DNA of 64,000 nt, taken from contig CAYLWO010000022.1 of assembly GCA_964387285.1 (NCBI GenBank), positions 1 through 64,000 of the forward strand, read 5' to 3'. Made by a program: the position numbers and the translations under genes. Within the stretch, counting starts at the first letter, position 1. Every line of letters begins with the position of its first letter. The notes beneath the pieces are model-generated. The model was not told the origin of the DNA and did no database searches. It saw only the letters and a program-made list of their open reading frames with translations. This document shows, piece after piece, positions 32,498-40,991 of this stretch. This stretch comes from Anaerohabitans sp964387285 (GTDB taxonomy: Bacteria; Zhuqueibacterota; Zhuqueibacteria; Residuimicrobiales; Residuimicrobiaceae).

Positions 32498-34357
32498 CTA
32501 TTTTGCCAAGATCATCTTTTGGGTCCTGGAGAATCCTTCCGCTTTTAATCGGTAAAAATAAAGACCGCTGGGCATGATCTGGCCGTTGTCGGCCTTGCCG
32601 TTCCAGGTCGCGCGATAAACGCCGGCAGCCTGTTTGGTCTGCACCAACACGGCTACTTTTTGTCCCAGACCGTTATAGACCGTTAATTCAACCTGGCTGG
32701 TTTGCGGCAGCTGATACAACATGGCTGTGGTCGCATTAAACGGATTAGGGTAATTCTGCTGCAACGCATAACCCTGCGGCAGCGTTGCATCCGGTTGCCG
32801 TTCGACAGCTGTGGCGCCGCCCGATTTTGTGAGCAGCACGTTGTCTATGAGAATTTCATCTTTGGCCAGCGGATTTACCGGGTTCAGCAAGCCGAACAAA
32901 GTAAAGTTGCCGGACACGCGTGGATCCGCATCAACGCCCTCCATAAGCCAGCTGCGCGGTTCATCGCTTGGCTCGCCTTCCCAGACCTTGGCCTTTAGTT
33001 CGCCGTTGTAAAGATAGAATTTTACCCAGTAAGGCACGTCCAGGGTAAAAGCATAAGTTCCTTGTGCGAACGGCGTCCACAAAGTAGGATTCAGAATGGA
33101 AAGATCGCCCTGGTATTTGCCGATCATACAAGTGCCTTGCAAAGGACTGATGAACAGGGCATAACCGGGTGATTCCGTCGGGTCGGAATCCAAACTATCG
33201 CTGTCAAACAACAAACGGGTACTGCAGAGGAAAAATGATCCGGTGATTTTTTTGAAATTCACTTGAAAGGTGATCACCTGGTTGGGATCGCTGTAATCGT
33301 CCTTTTTAATGGCTGCTTTGGTGGCTGGCGTGGGATCTCCGTCTGCATCCATAACCAGAGCCGTGACGCCGTTGGTTTCCGCCAGCACCGCGCCGACGAG
33401 GCCGCCATAACTGCCGGTTTGCATATGCATTGCGCCATCGAGCTGTTCCACCAATGAACCGGTGAGGCCGTCTTTGGGTCCGTAGTAATTCCAACCGACA
33501 TTTTCGCGCAAGGCCGGATCGTTGTCACTGAAGGTGTCCTGCCAGAGTTCATCGCCCTCTTTGTATACGCTTACATTGTCGATAATGATCTGATCTTTTG
33601 CAGACGCATTGGTCGGGCTCAGCATGCCGAAAAGCGTAAAGTTGCCTTCGACGCGCGGCTCTGTATCGGTTCCCTGCATCAGCCACTCTGCCGGCTCGTC
33701 GGTAACTTCTCCTTCCCAGATTTTGGCTTTCACATCGCCGCCGTTAAGGTACAGGCGCACCCAGTACGGCACGTCCAGGGTAAAGGCATATAGGTTTTGC
33801 GCCAGTGCGGTCCACAAGGTTGGATTGAGAATGGCCATATCCCCCTGATATTTGCCGATCATCACCTGACCTTGCAGCGGGCTGATGAACAGGGCATAGC
33901 CCGGAGATTCGGTAGGATCGGAATCCAGGCTGTCGCTGTCAAAAGTCATGCGCGTGGCCAGCACGAAAAAGGAAGAGGTGATTTTTTTAAAGTTGATCTG
34001 AAAAACAATGGATTGATTAGGATTGCTGTAATAGTCTTTTTTAATGGCCGCTTTGGTTGAATCGGTGGGATCTCCTTCGGCATCAAAGACCAGTTCCGGT
34101 ACGCCGTTGGTTTCCGCCAGCACGGCGCCGATCAATCCGCCATAGTTGCCGGTCTGCATAAACATGGCAGCGTCGCGCTGTTCGACCACCGCGCCAACCA
34201 GACCGTCCTTGGGTCCATAATAGTTCCAGCCGACCTGCTTGTGCAGCGCCACATCGTCATCGCTGAACGCGTCCTGCCAGAGTAATCTTCCTTGTGCAAA
34301 AGCAAGGAGTGGAGTGATCAGCATGATGAAAAACAGTAACCAGGGTTTCCTTTGCAT
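32498..34357 (-). CDS. Secreted protein with two tandem lectin-like domains and type IX sorting-type C-terminus (module B)
   Basis: A 619-residue exported protein with a signal peptide (MQRKPWLLFFIMLITPLLAF). Two copies of a roughly 250-residue domain follow, each opening LWQD-FSD--D-AL, then VGWNYYGPKDGL, and containing DSDSLDSDPTESPGYALFIS, GNFTLFG and IIIDNV-type strands. The copies are very similar, pointing to recent duplication. The fold looks like a laminin-G or concanavalin-type beta-sandwich (inference). The tail is a clear sorting domain: YALQQNYPNPFNATTAMLY, ELTVYNGLGQKVAVLVQ, GLYFYRLKAEGF and MILAK. AGGAGG precedes ATG 34357. It is the fourth gene of module B, equivalent in position to the giant protein at 13073. 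Confidence 0.8.
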   Translation of the reverse strand: MQRKPWLLFFIMLITPLLAFAQGRLLWQDAFSDDDVALHKQVGWNYYGPKDGLVGAVVEQRDAAMFMQTGNYGGLIGAVLAETNGVPELVFDAEGDPTDSTKAAIKKDYYSNPNQSIVFQINFKKITSSFFVLATRMTFDSDSLDSDPTESPGYALFISPLQGQVMIGKYQGDMAILNPTLWTALAQNLYAFTLDVPYWVRLYLNGGDVKAKIWEGEVTDEPAEWLMQGTDTEPRVEGNFTLFGMLSPTNASAKDQIIIDNVSVYKEGDELWQDTFSDNDPALRENVGWNYYGPKDGLTGSLVEQLDGAMHMQTGSYGGLVGAVLAETNGVTALVMDADGDPTPATKAAIKKDDYSDPNQVITFQVNFKKITGSFFLCSTRLLFDSDSLDSDPTESPGYALFISPLQGTCMIGKYQGDLSILNPTLWTPFAQGTYAFTLDVPYWVKFYLYNGELKAKVWEGEPSDEPRSWLMEGVDADPRVSGNFTLFGLLNPVNPLAKDEILIDNVLLTKSGGATAVERQPDATLPQGYALQQNYPNPFNATTAMLYQLPQTSQVELTVYNGLGQKVAVLVQTKQAAGVYRATWNGKADNGQIMPSGLYFYRLKAEGFSRTQKMILAK

Positions 34358-34373
34358 AAGTCCTCCTGTTAGA

Positions 34374-35396
34374 TTAAAAGGAAAATGTGATGGAAAAACG
34401 GTGAATATCTTCAAAATAATCCGCACTGCCGTAAGCATAATCAAACTCGCCTTGCACACCAGAGTAATCGAATTTGACGCCAAGACCGGCGGTTAACGAT
34501 TCCACTTCATGGTTGAATTTATAGCCGGCACGGAGATATAAATTCTGCAGATAACTGAATTCGGCGCCCGCGTGCACCTGTTCGGTATGATCACTGGGGT
34601 GGAGGGCGTCCACAGACACCAGCAAGCCGACTGATTTATCTCGATCCATGAAAAGGTCGGTGGCATCCATGCACATGCCGATGCGCAAAACCATGGGCGT
34701 CTGGAATTCTTCATACCAGTATTTCATGTCGCGGGAGAAATTTTGCATGGCCATGGCCAGAGTGAGACTTTTCCAACCCACGTTGTAACTGGTGCCGATG
34801 TCCAGGCCCCAATCATTGAGCTGCCAGTCTTTTTCTCTGCGCGTTCGTACTTTTTCACCGGTCACCGGATCGTCGTACTCGCTGACCACATAGGACGCTT
34901 TCCCCAGGCGCTCATGCAGCCGCTTGAGTTTAAAACCCATGGCAAATTTATCATTGATCCGGCGAGCGTATGCCAGGCCGATGGCATAGTCCCGTACGCC
35001 GATGTCGCCGGTAAGTATAAAGCCGCGATAATCGACGGATTTATCGACCCGCTTGGTGCCCATGATCTCGCCATAGTCCATATAGGTTACGTCCAGCGCT
35101 ACGACGCCCCACTTTCCCAGGGAAGCGGCAATAGCAGCGCCGTATACTTTGGTATCGATCAGCCAATTTACCTGATTCATCACCGCCGAGTAACGTTTGA
35201 TGTCGGCCAGCACGGCTGGATTATGCCACAAGCCGTTGATGCCTCTGCTGGCGGCTGTGCCGGCGTCGCCCATGGCGGTCTCGCGGCCCGCCATACTGAT
35301 GGCAAGGTAGGTCATGCCGCTCTGGGCGACCTTGTTTTTTATAGCCAGTACCTGGTTGGACAACAGAACCAACGTCAGTATTAAGATTTTTTTCAT
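34374..35396 (-). CDS. PorV/PorQ-like outer-membrane beta-barrel protein (module B)
   Basis: A 340-residue exported protein paralogous to that at 11739. A signal peptide (MKKILILTLVLLSNQVLA) is followed by the PorV-type start TYLAISMAGRETAMGDAGTA and the landmark ASRGINGLWHNPAVLADI. Barrel strands run to the terminal FSITFSF, with a C-terminal Phe. The start is well supported by GAGGAAC upstream. It lies between two proteins with sorting-type tails, as expected for a shuttle or chaperone barrel serving them (inference from Bacteroidota PorV). Confidence 0.85.
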   Translation of the reverse strand: MKKILILTLVLLSNQVLAIKNKVAQSGMTYLAISMAGRETAMGDAGTAASRGINGLWHNPAVLADIKRYSAVMNQVNWLIDTKVYGAAIAASLGKWGVVALDVTYMDYGEIMGTKRVDKSVDYRGFILTGDIGVRDYAIGLAYARRINDKFAMGFKLKRLHERLGKASYVVSEYDDPVTGEKVRTRREKDWQLNDWGLDIGTSYNVGWKSLTLAMAMQNFSRDMKYWYEEFQTPMVLRIGMCMDATDLFMDRDKSVGLLVSVDALHPSDHTEQVHAGAEFSYLQNLYLRAGYKFNHEVESLTAGLGVKFDYSGVQGEFDYAYGSADYFEDIHRFSITFSF

Positions 35397-35509
35397 CGCT
35401 GTTCCTCTTTTTGATTAATAGCGATTACAGCCAGCTTGTGGTTGTCCAAAAAGCAAATATTTTGCAGCTAGTTCCGGCTCTATTGTTATGATAGTCATGC
35501 CCATTTTTA

Positions 35510-37609
35510 TCATCGGATAATAACAAACTTGCCCTTGGCGCCGCCCAACGGTGTGCCGTCCAAATCCCATCCTTCGACCGTATAAAAGTAAACACCGCTC
35601 TTTAACGATTGCCAGGAATCGGTAATTTGAAACCACATCTCATCGGATGATTCCGGAACCGAGCGCAAGTTATAAGGATTGGGATGTTGCAAAGTGGCCA
35701 CAAGATTGCCGGAACTGGTAAATATCCGGATCGTGGCTTTGGCCGGCAAACCGACAAACGAGATGCGGTCTTCGATGCGGGCGCCGATATCCGGCTCGAT
35801 ATTCCAATCCTCAGCCACGGTGCCGCCGTATTCCAGACCCTGAACATGAAAGGGATTGGGCACCACATATATGGAATCCATGGTCCTGGCTGCGCCCAGG
35901 AACGGCACAGCGGCAAATTGATAGTTGCGATTGCTGTAATGACTGGACTCCACAGACCGGCCCGGCGCAATCGAGCTTTTATTCTGGCTGCCGTCGTCGA
36001 ATGCCGTTACATAATAAAAGTAACTGGCGCCGCGCTGCACATTGCGATCGATATAAGTATTGCTTACTGGAACGCCGGTGCTGCCGCCGCATTCCCAGAT
36101 TTTAGTATAGACATTGGTATAGGCTTCTTCCGCGCGATAGAGCCGGTAGCCGGCAAAATCCTGCACGCCGGTATCGACATCCGGAAGCGTGGGCGTTGTG
36201 GAATGCGTGCCATAATTGCCGTAATACCATTCCACTTCAACCTTGCCCGGCCCTGCATTCAGACGCAGATTCGGCGATTCCGGCCCATCCGGCACCGCTG
36301 CAATGCCGTTTTTCCAGGTCCACTCGGCGCAGCGCACTATATGAATAAGCGAATCCTTGCCTGTGGCCAGCAAACCGTTTTTTGCCGCGTCACCGGTTTG
36401 GCCCTGGAACTGCAACGTGCCGTTTTTCCATTGACGACCCTGCTCGATGGCCACTCGTCGATCAATGGCGCCGATGGCGTCAAAGATGACAATGCGTACA
36501 TCCTGGCCAAAAGGAATGTCATACGGACCAAAAGCCATGAGTATGTCCGGACGCTGCACCTGCGGATCCCAGGGAGAGGTGATGCCCAACACATCAGAGC
36601 CCTGGCTCTGTACGCCGCTGCTCAGATCATAGTACAGGGTCTGATCCTGGTCGCCTTTGGTGTGCGAATGCACCTGTTGTCGCGGCCAGAAATTGACCGT
36701 GGCCGGTTGTGTACGATTGTCCTGGTTGTTGCCGGCATCCGTATCTGCCGAGAGCACGCCGAAAGAAACGTACTGAGGAGAAAGAAATTCGCCGTTTACC
36801 TCGGAAGGATCGCCGGTGTCGTCAAAAGTTTTGCGAAAGTTGTTGCCGTCATATACATACCAGAATCCGCGCAGTGTGTCGCCGGATTGGTTGCCGTAAT
36901 AGTGGCACCACTCGTCAAACTCGCCGCCCATTTGTTCATGGCCGTAATCTCCGCACGGTACAAAGGTGCGCCAAAAGCCGAAATAGACGCCCTGCAGATT
37001 TTGATTGGGCAATTCGATGGTCGCAGACGCATCCACGTTGCCGGTGTTTTTAAAAATATACTCCTGGATGACGTAGGAACCGTGCATCTTGTTGGCAAAG
37101 GCATAACTGTTGCGGGTGATTTCAATGCCGACATCCGTATTCCATTTGGTGGTGATCAATTCATCGCTGGGGATGTCCGATTTGTACGTGCTGCTGCTGC
37201 GATTGTCGAGAATGCGCTGCTCGCGGGAATCATTCACATCCACCAGCGGCAAGCGCTGGCGAACGTATTTACGGTTGCTGTTATTTTTTAAAATGTCCTG
37301 CGCATCCCAATTCAGATAACCGCCTTCGGAGACGTAAAAAGTTTTAAACTGTTTGAATTTGTTGGTCCAATCCTTGACGCCGATCCAGAGACCGGTGTTG
37401 TCGACGTTTTTGCGCGTCTGCAGAAAAAAGTCACCGCCCGGATAGGTCATCAGGTCTGCGATGGGAGCATAATCCGGCCGGGCGCCGACCGGGAACATGC
37501 TCAACCACAAATCGCCGATTTCATGACTCTTCCATTGCGCCGGGCCGCTGATGACCAGTGTCAGGATTAGAAAGACGAGGAATCGTAAAAAGTAACTCTT
37601 TGTAAACAT
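35510..37609 (-). CDS. Large secreted protein with FlgD-like C-terminal domain (module B)
   Basis: A 699-residue exported protein. ATG 37609, with GGAGG just upstream, gives the signal peptide MFTKSYFLRFLVFLILTLVI. The middle contains beta-rich segments and a fibronectin-like part (GYRLYRAEEAYTNVYTKIW, ASYFYYVTAFDDGSQNKS). The tail (SIYVVPNPFHVQGLEYGG, ATIRIFTSSGNLVATLQHP, SGVYFYTVEGWDLDG, GKFVIIR) is close in style to the tail of the 1183-residue protein in module A. It has no acidic repeat block. Function is unknown; position and tail suggest it is the cognate secreted partner of the adjacent TonB receptor. Confidence 0.75.
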   Translation of the reverse strand: MFTKSYFLRFLVFLILTLVISGPAQWKSHEIGDLWLSMFPVGARPDYAPIADLMTYPGGDFFLQTRKNVDNTGLWIGVKDWTNKFKQFKTFYVSEGGYLNWDAQDILKNNSNRKYVRQRLPLVDVNDSREQRILDNRSSSTYKSDIPSDELITTKWNTDVGIEITRNSYAFANKMHGSYVIQEYIFKNTGNVDASATIELPNQNLQGVYFGFWRTFVPCGDYGHEQMGGEFDEWCHYYGNQSGDTLRGFWYVYDGNNFRKTFDDTGDPSEVNGEFLSPQYVSFGVLSADTDAGNNQDNRTQPATVNFWPRQQVHSHTKGDQDQTLYYDLSSGVQSQGSDVLGITSPWDPQVQRPDILMAFGPYDIPFGQDVRIVIFDAIGAIDRRVAIEQGRQWKNGTLQFQGQTGDAAKNGLLATGKDSLIHIVRCAEWTWKNGIAAVPDGPESPNLRLNAGPGKVEVEWYYGNYGTHSTTPTLPDVDTGVQDFAGYRLYRAEEAYTNVYTKIWECGGSTGVPVSNTYIDRNVQRGASYFYYVTAFDDGSQNKSSIAPGRSVESSHYSNRNYQFAAVPFLGAARTMDSIYVVPNPFHVQGLEYGGTVAEDWNIEPDIGARIEDRISFVGLPAKATIRIFTSSGNLVATLQHPNPYNLRSVPESSDEMWFQITDSWQSLKSGVYFYTVEGWDLDGTPLGGAKGKFVIIR

Positions 37610-37654
37610 GAAAACCTCCAACACCGTTATCCTTTTTGCTTGCGCTGGTCCTGT

Positions 37655-40630
37655 TTATAAGTGAATGCGAATGCCGACAACGTACTCGATCAGCTTGCCT
37701 TCATAAATATCATCGCTTTCCGTTCGCAGGATCATCGGATCGCTCACTTTGTCCGTGCCCAGCTGATCCAGCCGCCCCGAGGCGTAAAGATCATCGTAAT
37801 AGTCTTCGCCGATCGTTCCTCCGGGAAGATAGCGGAACTTGGTGTGATAAATATTGCTGATGTCCACATAAGCTTCAATGCTCAGACGTCTGGCGGTAAA
37901 CATGCGCGACAGTCGCATATTGGCCCAATAGCGATCCAATTCCTGGAACCAGACATCCGGATGCAGATCGCGAAAGCTGGGACGGGGATGTTGCCTGCGC
38001 GTGCCGGATTGGTAATAAAGCTGCAAACTCAAATCAGTATTGGCCAACACAGGATAGCCTTTAACTTTAGGCCCCCAGTTCTTTGGCGCGGAAAAAGTGA
38101 TCACCCCGCGGGCATTTGGCCGGATATCGATAATGTTCGAGCGCGGCACGCCCCAGAGCACGCCGTTGCGGCCGATATTGGGATCGTCGGTGACAATCGG
38201 AATCTGACTCAGGTTGGGGATTTCCAGATTCGCTTCGCTTTTTTTAATATAGTTGTAATTGAACCAGCCGGTGATAAAGCGTCCCGCTGTTTTGCGCAGT
38301 TCGATCTCGATGCCGCGGATTTCTGCATAATTGTTGTACGCCGGCCATTCCAGTACCAGGCTCTGATCTGAATGGGCATAGACCATGCCGCTGGTAACGT
38401 CGAAATAATCCTTGTAGAATGCGCCGATGTGCAGTTGAAAATAATCGCTGATACCCTGATCATAACCCAATTCATAAGCAATCGTTTTTTCCAAAGGCAG
38501 GTCCACATCGCCGATCCATTGCATGCGCGGCATGGCGCCGTCCACCTCCGTGCTATACAGGCCATGCGACGGCGGCGTCTGTACGAAATGGCCATAGTTG
38601 AAATATATCTTGCTGTGCGCCGATAAGGGGTGGGAGATGCCGATGCGCGGACTGAAATAGTATTTTGCTTTTCCCCGCGTAGTCGGATACACGCCGGTAG
38701 TAAAAGCTTCCCATATCGCGCGATTCGTCGCATAACTCAAGGCCTTGTGCAAGGCCGGTCGATCCGAATTGGGATTGAAATAATCAAAGCGCACGCCGAT
38801 GTTGGCCACCATGCCCTGAAATTCGATTTTATCCTGGACAAAAATGCCCAATTCGATAGGTTGCACTTTAAAATTGCGCAGAAACATCTGCGTCGAATCT
38901 TCGTTGTGCCAGTGCACGCGATCTTCGCTAATGATGTCGTAATTGAATTCAAAGCCGGCTTTAAATTCATGTGCCGGATGAAACTGGCTGGTAAGACTGG
39001 CGTTCAGACTGGTGCGGCGGTTATAGGAATCGTCCCAGGTATAGGCGCCGCCGTACAACCGGTAGCCCGAAGCCACGTCATCCACGCCTTTTTCTTTGGG
39101 AATCCAGCCCGATTGCGGATCCAGGTACAAACGGCCATGAAAATAACGTCCGTCTGCCGCTCTGGCGGAATCTCCTCGTCCCATGTGCCATTTGACGTAG
39201 AAATGGCTGAGATTGGCTTCATAATAGGTTTTGGGCGACAACGTATGCGTCAGTTTGGCGCCGATCAAAGTCGTATAGCGATCCATGGTGGGTTTGCGAT
39301 AGGGATAATAAAGTTCCCAATCGCCGCCGCTGTAGGACATGCGATCTTCTTCACTCCAACCACTGGTGGACCAACCGGTGGTGACGGAACGCACCTCGCT
39401 GTAATTGCCGTTGAGCGTCAATTTCATGTTGTTGGTCAACGTGTTGACCACTTTCATGGAACCCAGCCGTTCATCATAATGGGTTCTGGGTTGTGGATAA
39501 GAAAAGGGGTGATACTCGTACTTGCCGCCGATCATGAAATTGGCGCGCCAGGGGACGACCGGCACTTTGCCGCTCCAGGAAACATCCAGGTTATGACCGT
39601 TGCGGTCGCCGTAGGCCATGGGCCGATGCTGCCACTTCCACAACTCGAAAGCTTCATCAGCGGTCAGGTCGTTATTGGGATCTTTATCTGCCAATAAATT
39701 TTCCGCATATTTGTTCCAGCCGATCCAGGTTTTTTTCGTTCCTTCACGACCTTCGGCCAGGGTGAGTTCGCCGCCGGTATAGGCCATGGGGCCGGCCAGC
39801 AAACGCCATTCCCATCGCTTGACCGGATCATAGATACTGGCGCCGTAATGGGGTCGATTTTTCGGATCGAATTGATAATCGATGGAAAAGCTGGTTTGGT
39901 CCGAAGGATTTTTAGAGACCACATTGATCATGCCGGACCGGGATTGGCCGTATTCGGCGTTAAAGCCGTTGCGCATGATTTTTATTTCCTGCACCATGCC
40001 CGGCTGTACGGAAATGACCGGTCGGTTGAATTTGCGATCGGTCATGCTCATGCCGTCCATCAGGAATCCGACTTCGCGGGTCTCGCCGGCGCGAATCTGA
40101 ATTTCGCCCTCGATGATGCTGCCGCTGATGCCGGATTGCAGCCCCAGGATGTCCTCAACGCGATTGGCAAAGGGCGTGGCCTGGTACTGCTCGGAGGAGA
40201 CATAGTTTTCTGTTGCCGCCACATCCAATTGCACCAAATCCTTGTCAGCGGTAACTATCACCTCGCCGCCCTGCAACATGCTCTGCGCTAAAGAAAAGGC
40301 GACGTTGGTGGTGCGATCCACGCTCACCTGTACGCGCTGTTGGGTAACCGGGGCATAGCTGAGCAAAGAGGCGGTAACCGAGTATAGGCCGGGAGGGACG
40401 CTGAGGATTATGAATTCACCTTCAATATTGGTGGCGGCGCCCAGTTCGCTTTTGACGGCTTGTTCGCGGTTGTCCCGCCAGATATGGGTGATCATGACAT
40501 TGACGCCGGGCAACAGTTCTCCGCTGCCGGCATCTTTGACCACGCCGCGAATTTTGCCGGTGATGCCGGCCATGGCGCTCATGCCGGTCAACAGTAGCAA
40601 TAGCCCTGTCAGGACGCTTCGTGCTTTCAT
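37655..40630 (-). CDS. TonB-dependent outer-membrane receptor with carboxypeptidase-regulatory-like domain (module B)
   Basis: A 991-residue receptor paralogous to that at 5170. A signal peptide (MKARSVLTGLLLLLTGMSAM) leads into the carboxypeptidase-D-like domain (GKIRGVVKDAGSGELLPGVN). The plug has NRVEDILGLQSGISGS, IRAGETREVGFLMDGMSM and GFNAEYGQSRSGMINVV. The barrel includes YFNYGHFVQTPPSH and TIAYELGYDQGISDYFQLHI. AAGGAG eight bases before ATG 40630 decides the start over a GTG at 40639. It begins module B, and the next three genes follow on the same strand with short gaps. The ligand is unknown. Confidence 0.9.
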   Translation of the reverse strand: MKARSVLTGLLLLLTGMSAMAGITGKIRGVVKDAGSGELLPGVNVMITHIWRDNREQAVKSELGAATNIEGEFIILSVPPGLYSVTASLLSYAPVTQQRVQVSVDRTTNVAFSLAQSMLQGGEVIVTADKDLVQLDVAATENYVSSEQYQATPFANRVEDILGLQSGISGSIIEGEIQIRAGETREVGFLMDGMSMTDRKFNRPVISVQPGMVQEIKIMRNGFNAEYGQSRSGMINVVSKNPSDQTSFSIDYQFDPKNRPHYGASIYDPVKRWEWRLLAGPMAYTGGELTLAEGREGTKKTWIGWNKYAENLLADKDPNNDLTADEAFELWKWQHRPMAYGDRNGHNLDVSWSGKVPVVPWRANFMIGGKYEYHPFSYPQPRTHYDERLGSMKVVNTLTNNMKLTLNGNYSEVRSVTTGWSTSGWSEEDRMSYSGGDWELYYPYRKPTMDRYTTLIGAKLTHTLSPKTYYEANLSHFYVKWHMGRGDSARAADGRYFHGRLYLDPQSGWIPKEKGVDDVASGYRLYGGAYTWDDSYNRRTSLNASLTSQFHPAHEFKAGFEFNYDIISEDRVHWHNEDSTQMFLRNFKVQPIELGIFVQDKIEFQGMVANIGVRFDYFNPNSDRPALHKALSYATNRAIWEAFTTGVYPTTRGKAKYYFSPRIGISHPLSAHSKIYFNYGHFVQTPPSHGLYSTEVDGAMPRMQWIGDVDLPLEKTIAYELGYDQGISDYFQLHIGAFYKDYFDVTSGMVYAHSDQSLVLEWPAYNNYAEIRGIEIELRKTAGRFITGWFNYNYIKKSEANLEIPNLSQIPIVTDDPNIGRNGVLWGVPRSNIIDIRPNARGVITFSAPKNWGPKVKGYPVLANTDLSLQLYYQSGTRRQHPRPSFRDLHPDVWFQELDRYWANMRLSRMFTARRLSIEAYVDISNIYHTKFRYLPGGTIGEDYYDDLYASGRLDQLGTDKVSDPMILRTESDDIYEGKLIEYVVGIRIHL

Positions 40631-40699
40631 GCACCGCACTCCTTTACAAGAGAGTTAATCCTTCAATGTCTGCTGTGTTGGTAAGGACCGGAATATCTC

Positions 40700-40728
40700 A
40701 TATCAGGTGATATTCCTCATTGAGTCAA
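40700..40728 (-). promoter_or_regulatory. Candidate promoter for the module B TonB receptor
   Basis: Read on the minus strand, TTGACT (40728-40723), a 17-base spacer and TGATAT (40705-40700) lie about 70 bases upstream of the receptor start. This is similar in design to the pair found before module A. Confidence 0.35.
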
Positions 40729-40914
40729 GTTGAAATTGCAAAAAATGAGAGTGTATGAACAACGAAAGTCAGGTTGATATAAATGGTAAACTAATTTAGA
40801 ATTATAAATTTAAATATCAAGTAAAATCAGCGGGGAAATGATTTTTTTATTAGTGGTTACGTGTATCTTTCACGCAGTCATTATGGTATTACGCGTGGTT
40901 TTTTGTGCAAAATG

Positions 40915-40953
40915 GTAAAAAAATGTCGGACACCTCGAGAGGTGTCCGACATT
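40915..40953 (-). terminator. Terminator of the GH44 gene made from a TGTCGGACACC palindrome
   Basis: 14-base perfect arms AATGTCGGACACCT / AGGTGTCCGACATT (40922-40953) enclose a four-base loop; on the minus strand a run of seven T follows. It lies 38 bases after the GH44 stop. The same arms, with the trailing GGTTCCGGTTT-TCCGGGTT, occur at 50789-50990 and in part at 49809. Confidence 0.8.
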
Positions 40954-40991
40954 CGGTTCCGGTTTGTCCGGGTTAGGAAAAACCAGGCTGA

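Larger units (their letters stand above)
40631..40991. other. 361-base region between module B and the GH44 gene
   Basis: It contains the candidate promoter of module B (40700-40728, minus strand), AT-rich sequence and the hairpin terminator of the GH44 gene (40915-40953). No gene is visible. Confidence 0.5.

Noticed and set aside
35684..37291. 535-codon frame on the plus strand
   Set aside because: It is antisense to the module B secreted protein, with no start signals or recognisable domain.
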